Positions 23,946 to 35,350 of a DNA stretch of 64,000 bases are shown here, piece after piece (positions within the stretch are counted from its first letter, which is position 1; each line of letters begins with the position of its first letter). Under the pieces are notes generated by a model, which saw only the letters and a program-made list of their open reading frames with translations, was not told the origin of the DNA and made no database searches. Source of the stretch: Turritopsis dohrnii (lineage: Eukaryota > Cnidaria > Hydrozoa > Anthoathecata > Oceaniidae); contig BQMF02000212.1 of NCBI GenBank assembly GCA_027922465.2, positions 186,001-250,000 on the forward strand, in the 5' to 3' direction. The position numbers and the translations under genes are program-made.

Positions 23946-26900
23946 ATGATGGTAACCTTTAGCCGGGGGTTAGTGTTATCACTGATTGTTGTTAATTGTG
24001 TTGCGATTATTGGTAAAAAGCATCACCGTCATCACAAGAGACCGACAGTCAAAGATATTGCGTCGAACGAAGCGCTCGCTAACGGTTTCGAAGAGAAGCA
24101 GAATTACCAATACCCTGTAAATAATAACGCTTATGCCAGCAACTCACAGTATAACGCGCCAAATAGAGAGGCCTATTCAGCGAATAATAGGTATAATGCG
24201 GAGTACAACGGGGATCTGCGAGAAGCAGTTGTCCAGGAAGAAAAGAAGCGGAAGGATTTGAACCAGGCCCTGTGGAAGAATCACTCCATACCGTATTTGA
24301 AGAAATTTAAAGACGAAATTGACCAGGGAAAAATCCGCCATCATGACTACGAGGAGATGACGTGGTTTTTGAAATATTTCGCTGAGGAGTATCCCGAAAT
24401 AACCCGTTTATATCAGCTAGGTAAGCTGGAGTGATACTTAGAATTTCGCGTTCCAAAATAGCCTCAGTTTCTTTATTCCTGTAAACATAATGCCAGTTTT
24501 ACTTACGAAATTATTATTTAAAAATTAACCAGTATTCCACAGACATCCGTTGGAGTTTTAAGCCAAACTGCTGCCGCAAAAATAAAATTGATTCGCATCA
24601 GCTTTTTTATACAGTAAATAGAACTCTCACACAGCAAAATTAAAAACAATTATTAAGTTTATATCTTCGTTACTTTATCTTCGTTTCCTAAATCATAGGT
24701 AGTACAGTACAAAACCGAAAATTATGGGTGATGGAGATCTCAGACAAGCCTGGAAAGCACGAAGGAGGAGAACCTGAAATGAAATACATCGGAAACGTAC
24801 ATGGAAACGAGGTTGTTGGGCGCGAAATTCTTTTGCAACTCGTAAAGCACCTTTGCGAGAATTATGAAAAAGATGAAAAAATTACTGATCTTGTGGACTC
24901 GACGAGAATCCATATTCTGCCTTCAATGAACCCAGATGGGTATGAACTCGCAAATGCACATAAAAAAAGCGAGAGCCCCGATGTTACGGAAGATCTGATA
25001 GGAAGGTTAAACGCAAATGGTGTCGATTTGAATCGAAATTTTCCAGATCAGTTTTTCGAGTCGAATGTTGAAAACGTAGAGCCGGAAACTCAAGCGGTTA
25101 TGGAATGGATCAAAAAATACCCGTTCACGCTATCAGCCAGTTTCCACAGCGGCGCTATGGTTGTCACTTATCCATTTGATGATTCTCCGTCTGGTAAGTG
25201 ACGTTGTCGAAAAATTTGCAATTATTGAGAGGAGCGAAATTCTTCCATATAATATATTGATGTACAATAAGGAATAACAAATCAAGGAGAAAAAGAAAGG
25301 AGAATATAATTTTCCACCTAGAATGGATGGATAAGGTAGGTCAGCCTCACTCTCAGCGTTTTGTTAGATTCTTTCTGATCTTGTTTTAACTTATCTCCAT
25401 GGCAACCAATTACGTCGGGTTGAAATTTCCCGATTACAAATGGTTGGGAACCCAAAGGATTGAGAGCGAGGTAGCTTTTAGAAAAAAAATCGATCTGTTC
25501 CTGAATTGATGGTAGACGTCGTGATTATCTTCGTATTTTATTCCCCACAGGTCAGACATCTTATAGTGCAACACCAGATGACGATCTATTCCGTCAAATC
25601 GCTAAAACGTATTCGGAAAACCATCCGAAAATGCATTTGGCAAATCCGAAAATGAATTGCAGCCGCCCGTTGAAACGATTTACTGACGGAGTATCAAATG
25701 GTGCCGCTTGGTCGCCACTGGCCGGCGGAATGCAGGATTATAATTACGTCAGATCGAATTGTTATGAAGTCACCGTCGAACTTGGCTGTCATAAATTTCC
25801 GACAGAGAAACAGCTGGAGGAGTATTGGCTGGACAACAAGAAACCTCTGCTAAAATATATAGAGCTTGTAAGAGGAATTATCATTCATCACAATCAGTGT
25901 TACGACTGTCAAATTCCCTTAACTCGAACCCCCTCGATAATTCGAACCCCCTCGATAATTCGAACCCTCGATAATTAGAACCTTCAACTGACGAGTATCA
26001 TTCAAAGTTCATAATGTTCGAGATATCAAAAGTTCGAGTTATAAAGAGTTCGAGTTATCAAAAGTTCGAGTTATAAAGAGTTCGAGCAATGGAGACTCTA
26101 CTATAACTTTTGATTTTATTGTTTTGTTCAATTTAAAAAATACTTCTGATTCTTAAAATGCAAACGTATCTGGCTCCAACTACCAACATTCGTGTTTTCT
26201 CAGATTGGGGCTTATTTATAGGACCACCTTTATAATGAATGCTAATGTAACATTCTAAATTTTGTTGGTTCTCATTGTACCGTCTTTAAAACTTTTTTAG
26301 GCCATTTCAGACATTATCTGGTTTACCAAAATATGATGTCAATTTATCATTTAGTCTCACAAAGGCGTTCGCGGTTTTGTACGTGATGAGCAAGGTAATC
26401 CAATCAAAGGCGCCCGAATTAGTGTCGGGGATCGTCGTCATGACATTCGTACGACCGATGACGGCGATTATTGGCGACTGTTAGTTCCAGGCACTTATGA
26501 CGTTTCCGTACGCGCCAAAGGCTTCACAGAGAATGCTCAAAACATTGAGGTATCCCCTGGGGAAGCGACTGTACTCAACTTCACCATGACTGCTAAAGAG
26601 GTCGATCCTATTGAACAGGCCCTTGGACATGTTAGTAGGGTAAGAAAGACTATTACATCTTTTTTTTAACATATCTTTGGGAAGTTTAAGCGAAGTTTAA
26701 GTTTCTTTAAAGTTTAAAAGGTCCGTCATCGCATCGTCATCGTCAGTGACAATATCATCCAACCATCATGTTTTCTTATAAGAACATTTAAATTTCGAAC
26801 ATTTTTGCGTCAATTTTCGGCACTTCTTCGATGGACTCTCATCCACTCTCATCATCACTTTTCATCATCTCTGTTCGATTCAAAAAGTTTATCGAGTGGT

Positions 26901-29900
26901 GAAAATGTTAATTTTTTGTGCGTCAAGTCAAAATATGCAAATCACCCACTAGAAAGATTTTGTCAAGCAGTGAACTTATGGTGATCGATTTTTGCTTTTT
27001 GAAAGTTTTTTTTTATCAAACTCGAACCCAGGGCTTCTTGCCTTTTTTGATGTACGCATATGTCTAGACATAAAAAAAGTTAACACACGAGGTTGGACGA
27101 ACTGGAGTAAGAACATAGGATAGACATCGTGCTGATTCATCATGATTCATCAAGATTTACCAATTCTCAATATACACTCCTTCGTAGAGATTTTCAACAA
27201 ACTTGCGTACTGAACTTCTCCATGCTTAATCTGGCAGCATCAATGTTCTTATAAAAAAAGCTCTTATATCGAGTATGAGCCTGTTATTGTATTAAGTTGT
27301 TAATACGCATGCTCACCAAGTAGAAATAGAAATCATATTCAATGATCAAGGAGGAAGGGCTTTTGTCCTGTAACATATAAATGCACTTGACACTTGTTTG
27401 TTGTTGTTTGTTGTTGTTGTTGTTGTTGTTTTCTTTTAACTGAAGAGATCCAATAACACGCAATAAAATTCAATGAATTTATTTATGTTACACTTACAAG
27501 TGAAGTCGCCAAATTTATTCAATTCATTCATTTAGTAAATTGATAGTTATTCAATTATCTCTGTAATGTATCATTATCTCCATAGTATGTTATTACCTCC
27601 AAAATATTTTATACAACTATTAGAATGGAACGAGATATGATCACTAAAAATATCGTCATAAAAAATGAAAAAGGTTTGACGAACGAAACTGATATTCTTA
27701 ATGATATAATGAGGAACGCATATGCAAATCATTGCATTGCATGATGGGATAGCATTGATGGTAGTTGTGTAAAATATTATGGCGATAACTTTCAAAAACT
27801 GGTGTCGATCAAATCCGTTTTTCTAAACATATTTATCATGAAGAAAGACCGGGGGCAGTGGAATCTTAATGCGATGCTCAGTGGATGAAAAGTAGCATGT
27901 ACCAAATCCAGAAAATGGAAAACTGGATTTAAAAGTTTTTTTTCATAACGCAAAAGCACGGTTATTGTTTTTTGTCATACTTTTAAACCACCATTATTGT
28001 TTTACTTTGCACGCTTCCTGATATGAGCTATACAAAATAAACGACCATGGTCAAGTACTCCCAGTCGGCAAAAATGTCAAAAAATCACTGCGAGGAAGAT
28101 CATTTTCATCGAAATAGTGCATATTCTTCTATAGAAATGTACTCCACCGCGGTGATTTTTCAACAAACTTTTGCAGACACCTTTCAACAAGAATTGATGA
28201 TATTATCAGAATCACATGAATTTAGAAAATGCATTAAAGTTAACCTTTCGAGTTTCTAGTAGACAAAGAGACCCTTCAGACCTTTTCACTCTATAAGAAT
28301 CAATCAATCAATAAATAAATAAGCGTTAGGATCGACAGAGGCGTAGTTAGGGTCAGTCAAAAAAAGTGGAGGAGTCCAACATTACGATGTTTCTTTTCAG
28401 TCATAAGTATCGAGTAGATTTTTTGCACGTTTTCCTTTTCTGCATAAATGACTAAATTCTCCTCCACAAATTTTGACAAATTTTTGACTAGCTACACCTC
28501 TGATCGAGTTGAAGAGAGGAAAGTCAACCGTTCCACAACTAAACTGATATAAATAGATTAACTGATTAAAAATTGTTGTAACATGTTTTCAGGCTACGTT
28601 GATTACTCATGACCTGATGTATCGATATGATGGAAGAGATTCTGGAAATGCTGCTCCCAAGGAGGTCATCCAGAAAGTAGAGTCTCAAACGGCTGGGTAT
28701 GCTGTTTCGTATTTTCCATGTTCAAAATAATCATTGTTTTGAAGTAGCAGTATTAAAATCCTGGATTCTTTTCTCAGATCGAGCTTCGATCAGGGAGATT
28801 CGGTATAATCGTGTTTTGTTTATACGAAACTATTTTTCTTGATATTTGTGGGGATTTGTTTGCAACTTGGTAGAGTCTTTCAACAGTTTTCCCTACAAAG
28901 TCATTTGAAATTTCACAACAACACTTAGGCGTGCAAAGTAATGATGTTTCTTTTGGTACAAGAAAAGATTTTGGATTTCTAAGATAACTGTTGAGTTGGA
29001 CAGGCTTCAAAAGGTCTCATAACTTATTAAATTTTTTCGTGAAACAGGCTCGTAGATTTTACGAATCTCCCTAACGAACGTAATTGTGTAGCTATAGGCT
29101 ACGATGATAGGTGTACAATAGACTGGAACAATGTAGTAATACGGGGCAAGACGAGTCACATAAGGAAAAAAATGTTTATCCCAAAATTTTGAAGTTTCCC
29201 TCACTAAAAACGTTTCTGCAAGACAAAGTTGTTGTTTTGTAAACATAACAACCGTCACTACTCCCCTACCATCTTGTTCCGATAAAAATATCGGTTTCTA
29301 AGGCTACACTTCAAGTTATAATGACCCGACTTACCCCGCCGATCCATCTTACCCCATATTACGCTAAGGAAAGTTTAGTAGATGAACAGAACGAACCTCG
29401 TCACCAGTACCTCTACTCAAACCTTTGTTACTTCAGTGTGTTTTTAACAAGCGAATTGTTCCGTATTTCAAACGAACATAAAAGAATTTTAACAAAAAAT
29501 CACAGCGAGATCATCGTCACAGTCATGTGTTGGTCGTTTTCTAAGTAGAAGACTCCATTTTAATTGATTGAGTTAGTGTCTGGGTGTTTGAGTTTAGCAT
29601 TTACAAAGAGCGTCTACTCAATAAAGTCCAAGTCGGCAGGGTGCATTGGTTTTGGCTTCAGTTTTAAGCATAGAAACGAATGGGAATTGGTTATTTAGGG
29701 AGAGGGCAGGACTTATGTTAACTTGGATTTACATTCTTACACGCTGAGTTGTTTAGGAATTTATACATTCATCACAATATGGAACAGAATCAAAGGATTG
29801 GCGCAAATATATCATAGTTTCTCGAAAAAACGCCCCCAAAAATGATTTTTTAAAATATGTCTTTTTTTGTAGGCGGGAAGGCACGACAGAAGAGCAAGAT

Positions 29901-30536
29901 AACAGCGTCACTGACGGAGATACAGGATCAGGAAGCGGGATGGATGAAACCGCCCAAGCACAAAAGCTGGCAGAAAGCTTAGCTTTACAAACGCCCCTTG
30001 CAAAAGCCATCAAGTTACAAATACCGAATAAGAAAAGTAAAATAGGCGCTGCAGATGGCAACGCCATGCAGAAAAGAACAGATATTTCACATCCAGAGAA
30101 AAAGAAAAAAAGCAAGCTTCCGAAAAAATTCAATGTAAAAAACAGTAAGGTTATACTAAAAAGTCAAATAGCAAATGCTACTGCAACTAACAACACAACG
30201 GCTCAACAAGAGACGACCACGATACCTTCGAATACGACGACGGGGATAGACAGCAAGATCGCCAAGCAGGCAGAAGAGAAGCTTCACGTGAAGCCATCAA
30301 TTGGTATGCATCTACGATGTAAAATTCCTGGTAAAGATAGTCCTATGAACGGCAGGTTAAAATTTCTCGGTCACATTACGAACCTTCCGAAGAGGAATGA
30401 CGTGATTGTAGCTGGCCTGGAACTTGATCACACTGAAGAGCTAGGTACTGATGGTACCTTCCTTGGTAAAAGATACTTTGTAGCACCGGTAAAGAAAGGT
30501 TATTTCGTACCTGTTAAAAATTGCTCGCCAGTGTAA
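23946..30536 (+). CDS. Secreted M14-type metallocarboxypeptidase with CAP-Gly C-terminus
   Basis: Six exons are inferred: 23946-24420, 24699-25193, 25551-25867, 26355-26639, 28593-28696 and 29873-30536. They sum to 2,340 nt, a closed frame of 779 residues. A signal peptide ([15 protein letters not shown]) is followed by a Tyr/Asn-rich stretch. The catalytic domain has HGNEVVGRE (zinc His/Glu), [21 protein letters not shown] (third zinc ligand), GGMQDYNY and [11 protein letters not shown] (catalytic Glu), as in the CPE/CPN/CPM/CPD subfamily that removes C-terminal Lys/Arg. Exon 4 encodes the usual transthyretin-like domain ([19 protein letters not shown]). Exon 5 and the start of exon 6 are acidic to lysine-rich linker. 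The end of exon 6 reads [27 protein letters not shown] and KKGYFVPV, a CAP-Gly domain most like the third one of CYLD. A CAP-Gly in a secreted enzyme is very unusual. The exon 5-6 junction is the key inference. Confidence 0.8.
25905..26105. mobile_element. Foldback/Tigger-like MITE fragment in intron 3
   Basis: CTCGATAATTCGAACCC is repeated three times on the left. The right half carries GTTCGAGTTAT units in inverse sense, ending GGAGACTCTACTATA. The TTCGAA-rich palindromic design fits pogo/Tigger or Tc1 MITEs. A related end (GGAGAGTTCGAGT ... AGAGAGTCCACTGTAT) is at about 39600-39660. Confidence 0.5.
26640..28592. other. Intron 4 of the carboxypeptidase gene
   Basis: About 1.95 kb of AT-rich DNA. 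It contains a (GTT)n run (27402-27432), a partial copy (27165-27215) and a fuller copy (28060-28180) of the roughly 100-bp dispersed family. No exon is visible. Confidence 0.5.
28060..28180 (+). repeat. About 100-bp dispersed family, copy in carboxypeptidase intron
   Basis: It shows CCCAGTCGGCAAAAATG, CACTGCGAGGAAGATCATTT, AAATAGTGCATATTC and GAAATGTACTCCACCGCGG, in the same order as the other copies. Confidence 0.65.
28795..29005. repeat. Dispersed repeat, copy 2
   Basis: This segment of carboxypeptidase intron 5 matches 15435-15645; shared blocks are TTCCCTACAAAGTCATTTGA and GCAAAGTAATGATGTTTCTT. Confidence 0.7.
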
Positions 30537-31981
30537 GAAAAGGAATTCTTCTTTTTTTAACAAAACAAACTTCTCTTTTTTATTTGATACTCTTCTCTGT
30601 ATAAAATAACATTTTTGTAAAGTATATATAGATTTAAAAGGTCAATGATGACGTCAACTAAAGCAAAATGGGTTGCACTGCAGAATGCATGTCGTCAAGG
30701 TTTAGTCGAAGACTACGTCTTGATTACTCAAACTTTTGTTGGTTGGTTGACGACGAGTTGAACTTGACGAATCTTATAAAACTAGCCAATCAACAGCAAG
30801 CAAATTAACTAACTAACCAATCAATAACCTAAAAAGCTGTTTCCTTCCAATGTTGTGAATATCTTGCTTTCTTCCAACAGAAAAACAATCAAATTTCTCC
30901 ACAAAAGCCGTTTTTCATATCATGGTAAAATCCTGCGCCTAAATAATACATAACTAAATGAACCAATCGAAATATGTGTGTTCTGATTGGCTGCTGTGAA
31001 ATTATACATTCGAAAATCTTCAAATTTTTTAGCGCTCGCCATTTTTGTCCACGTAAAATTTTCCGTTGGCAAAGGAAAACGATCTTTGATCATGGCTAAA
31101 GTCTTTCTTTTTTTTAAGTTTTCAACTTCTAAAATAGAATTATATTTTTCTTACCATTTTATATAATTTGCAACCTCGTTCCCGGGGCTCTTTTCCATCG
31201 ATCTTAATTCCACACAGAAGGCGAAGCCTGTGAACGAGTTTGCATAAGTTTATTTTTTCAAGTATTTTTACAAATTTTGTTTTCCATACATGTATATAAG
31301 AAATTAATGAGAGAAAAAAATTAAGTAAAAATTTTGCATGGTATTTCAAATCTTTGTAGTAAAAATAACTTTTTTTTTATCATTCCTTACCATCTTTTTT
31401 TTGAGTGCGAGATTTACTCTCTGGCAATGGCTAATATATGACCGTTCTAAGGAGGAGAATATATAATTTTACGGGGGTAATATATGATACAAGCAACTTC
31501 AGTTTTTCATGACGTAGCTTCAATTTCATGACCCTCTTCGAATAAGTCAACGATATCCATTGTTATGTGAATGTATTCCAAAGTTAAACAAAATTCATCG
31601 TCTATCTTTTTATTTGCTACAGGGCGCAGTGTTCCTCTTGTAGTTTCTCAACAATATATTATTAGACATTTGATTGGTAGGAAACTTTTCTCCGTACTAA
31701 TTTTTCCACCCAGTGGCGCAATAACTTCATAATGGCGTAAAGAAAACAAAGTCAGGACCGGACTGAACGAAAAAGAAAAGTGCATGCAAATGTTTACATG
31801 TTTACATCACGTGGTTAGAACATGTTCTGTTCAGCTTTGTACGGTACAAACCTTCTGTTTTGTTCGTTCGAAATCAGGGGAAGTAATGAACTTAACAAGT
31901 GAGATTTATTTTTGTCTATCGTTTTTGTATAAGTGCCATATGAAAGTTTGACAATTCAATCGTAAGTATGAGAACAAATCT
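30537..31981. other. 3' flank of the carboxypeptidase gene
   Basis: No canonical AATAAA follows closely; ATAAAATAA at about 30601 may serve. I see no gene in the remaining 1.4 kb. Confidence 0.4.
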
Positions 31982-33118
31982 TTGTTGGTCAGCGCCGCAA
32001 GGTAGCTGATCTTTCATTTCCCCGTGTCTGTCAGTCCGTCCGTCCGTCCGTCCGTGTGTGTGTAAGATCGCAGTTCTTCACGCCCCAGTTGTACGCCCGT
32101 TGTTACTAACTTTAAATTTTTCAGTTCAAAATCAGAAAGTTTAAAGCGCAACTCTGATTTTTGAAAAAAACATCATTTGTGTCGGACGAAATAAATATAT
32201 TTACAGTACAAAAAGATTTCTCTTCATTCGAATGAATCAATAAATTATCTGTTTTAATGCGCCCTCTCCTCCTCCCACCCTTTATTTTAACTAGTGCATT
32301 CTGGGAGCGAAACGCTGCTAAAAGTTATCAACAAGAATCAAAGAAGTATTATATACCTATTTTGGTTCCTCTAACAGTCGAGTTAGGTTTTACAGATGCG
32401 AGAATACAACAGTATAAATTTACATATAAGTGTATTGAATCAAGACATCAACAACCATGTATCCGAATTGGATGGGATAAAATTTCAGGAGGGAGAAAAA
32501 GTCAGGCAAGTTGCATAGATTTATTTATGTCATGGCACTCAAAATTATGTTTTCTTTTTCTTCAAAACATTTTTACATGCCTTAAGGGAAAACTAGGTGA
32601 TTCTTACTAAACTATTCTATTTTATTGTGTTCTTTTATATACTGTTAAACACTTCAATTTTGTAGCTTAAAATTTTAAATGAACAAAAAAAAGTTAAAAG
32701 ACCTTAGCTATAATGGCACAAGTTTTTTAATCATTATTTTTACGAACAATACAACTTTTTTTTAAACATGTTTCGACATTTCTGTTGTCATCATTAGTTG
32801 TAAAATTAAATTACAAGCTGAATTGTAAGTATATCTATATATTAATAGCCGATTCTCTGTTTGTCCGTTTGTCTGTTACGCAAAATGGTAGATTGAGTTG
32901 TGAGCGAAATTATTTCTTTATTTGTGTGCGACGTGAGTTCGAAGCAAATACATTGCAACCCCCAATCGAACGTGACTGTTTTTGGCTGATGAACTAATAG
33001 GAATAACGTTTCGTTTTTATTATTTTGTTAGTTTTATATTCCACGTTGACTTGGCTTTGAAAACAATACATCAACTAAATACAAAGAAACTAACTGATAA
33101 AACATTTTGGACAAAAAG

Positions 33119-33590
33119 CAGCCGTGGCAGAACGTGGTAGCATCTCGGTTTGCCAGTGTATCCTAACGTATCCTTGCCTGACTGTCTGAGACGGGTGAAC
33201 TTTTTTTTCGAGTAATGAAAATGTTTAAAAACCTATAGGTAAAAAAAAATATCATAAAACAAAATATTTTTTTTTGCTTTTGTCATAATAGTTGTCTTTA
33301 ATCGATTTCTTTTAATCTATTTTATTTTATATCAGATCGAACGTTTTTTTTATTCACTTGATTCATTTAGCACGTGCCTTTTCTTCTCTCCTCCCGTGTG
33401 ATCTTTTTAAGAAGAGAATCCATTTTCCCCTTACGTTTGATAGCACCCATGTTAGAGCGCGTAATTTTTTTTAAACAAAAGTTAATAAAAAGTTGAAGTT
33501 TTCTCTCTATACGTTTTGAGTGTATTGTTACACTGATAAAAGATTGGTTTTACCAGAGGTTGTGACTTCGAATCTGCTTCTGGTTGTACG
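33119..33590 (+). repeat. Possible tRNA-like SINE split by an insertion
   Basis: CCGTGGCAGAACGTGGTAGC followed by ATCTCGGTTTGCCAGTG resembles the D-arm/A-box half of a tRNA-derived SINE. About 400 bases later, ACCAGAGGTTGTGACTTCGA resembles the T-arm/B-box half. The intervening DNA could be an insertion. Weak evidence. Confidence 0.25.
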
Positions 33591-33679
33591 AGCCGTTTAT
33601 AAGGAAATTTGACGTTTATTGATACAGTGATACAGAGCAGGTGGACATGGGCGGCGAGCGACGCCGCCTTGGCGGCTAG

Positions 33680-33701
33680 TTATATATATATATATATATA
33701 C
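33680..33701. repeat. (TA)n microsatellite
   Basis: About eleven TA units. A second TATATA run lies at about 34162-34177, just before the Penelope fragment. Confidence 0.9.
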
Positions 33702-34194
33702 AAGAAGTTAAATTTATAGTAAAAATATATGTACAAAGGTTAAATATGTTAATAGTTATTAATCAGAGAAAGTGTTAAAAAATATGTAAGGTAGATGTAA
33801 ATGTAAGGTAAATGTAAACATAATTACAGTAGCAATAACACACATCAACTCATAAGAAGACAAAAATGAAGAAAAAAACAATAAAACACAAGCACAAAAT
33901 TATATTATATACTACCTTCGTACAATGCTAGGAGAATTTCTTGCAGCACTATTAATCGCGGGATCTATTTTTGTAATTTTGCCATGAAATCACAAAAATT
34001 TCCCTTGTAATTAATAAGCTTTCTCTCATTTTTAGAGCAATTTTTTTCCCAAATTATACACGTAAAGGGGAAGGAAATTGTATCTGCAGACCATAGAATG
34101 ATTAATATATGGAAATAATGGACCCCAAAACAAGAAGACATAATATTTTACTTTTCAATCTATATATATATATATCTATTACATCATTTATTTC

Positions 34195-34865
34195 AGCTGA
34201 AAGATAAAAATCCCTACCCAGCCTGTGTAATTTATAAAGCGGACTGTAACTGCGGTGAAAACTATGTAGGAGAAACTGTTAGAAATACCATAATCAGATG
34301 GAAGGAACATGAAACTGGCAAAGGTGATTCGGAACCTGCAAAACATTTAATAGAATTCCCAAGTCATGAATTCACTTGGAAAATATTGAGCATGGCACCT
34401 AAACGTAACAAATCAAGGAAGAATTTAGAGGCAATCTTTATAGCTATTTTGAAACCGTCACTGAACAATCAAATTGATTCTAAAACACTTACATTATTTA
34501 GAAACGGAGTCACTTAGATATCCCAATACATAGTGTCCTTATTTAGTAGTCTTTTCGCCAGGTTTATATTCACTATTTTTCTCTATCATGTTTTTAGCCT
34601 TTGCACGTGCCATGCACGTCCTTACGTCATATAGTTTATTGCCATACAGCGTCATACTGTTTATTGTCCTTCTGCGTCACTTTTTAGCACCTTCCTTTTG
34701 TTACAAATGTTTTTAGCCATTTACGCATTTTTACAATTTTAAGATAATTTTTTCACATCATTCACTTGTATATAACCTGATGATGGATTCGTCCGAAAAG
34801 CTTAGTTAGTTTTTAAAATTGTTATTATAAATAAATATATTTTTTATACATATTACATCATTATT
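34195..34865 (+). mobile_element. Penelope-like element, 5'-truncated, GIY-YIG endonuclease
   Basis: An open frame without its own ATG runs to a stop at 34515-34517. It reads CVIYKADCNCGENYVGETVR, WKEHETGK, AKHLIE, HEFTWKIL and NLEAIFIAILKPSLNNQ. This is the GIY-YIG endonuclease at the C-terminus of Penelope-like elements, with a variant GENYVGET core. The 3' region has CCTGATGATGGATTCGTCCGAAAAGC, split here as CCTGATGATGG and CGTCCGAAAAGC, typical of the 3' end of these elements. The reverse transcriptase part is missing. Confidence 0.75.
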
Positions 34866-35059
34866 AGTAGTATTCGGAACTTTTTTTTCTTGATTGTACA
34901 GGTAACATTGAGGGAGATTCTTAAAATTTTACAAAGGAATAATTTTGATATTCTCGATAATGAAAATGATGATGAGTAAAGGATAAAAGGATAAATTTGA
35001 TTTTTACAAGTTTGTCTTTGAGTCGCTCAAGTTTGTCGCACAAATTCTAAGATTCTAAG

Positions 35060-35350
35060 ATCGAACCGACTGGTAGCCTTGTGGTAGAGTGCTCGCTTCC
35101 TGTTCGGGAGGTCGCGGGTTCAATCCCCGACCGAGTCATGTCAGCGACTATAACAGTGTGAATCAATCCTCTCTGCTTAGCACTCAGCAAGAGAGTAGGA
35201 ATGATGTCTACAGCTTCCGTAGCCCAAATGGGGGCTTTAAATGTTCTAGGACCTCCTTCGCAGGACCCTCATTGACAACAGTACCTTAAGGAACTGAAGA
35301 GGCTATCCTGGGTAAACATTCGTAAAATAAAAAAAATAAATAAATAAATT
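35060..35350 (+). repeat. tRNA-derived SINE
   Basis: The head has an A-box-like TGGTAGAGTGCTCG (35082-35095) and a B-box GGGTTCAATCCCC (35116-35128). It is followed by an unrelated body of about 200 bp and an (AAAT)n tail at about 35326-35350. The acceptor stem is imperfect and the tail is a SINE tail, so I read this as a retroposon rather than a working tRNA. Confidence 0.75.

Noticed and set aside
35075..35145. A functional tRNA gene
   Set aside because: The acceptor stem is imperfect, and a long unrelated body and AAAT tail follow, as in SINEs.
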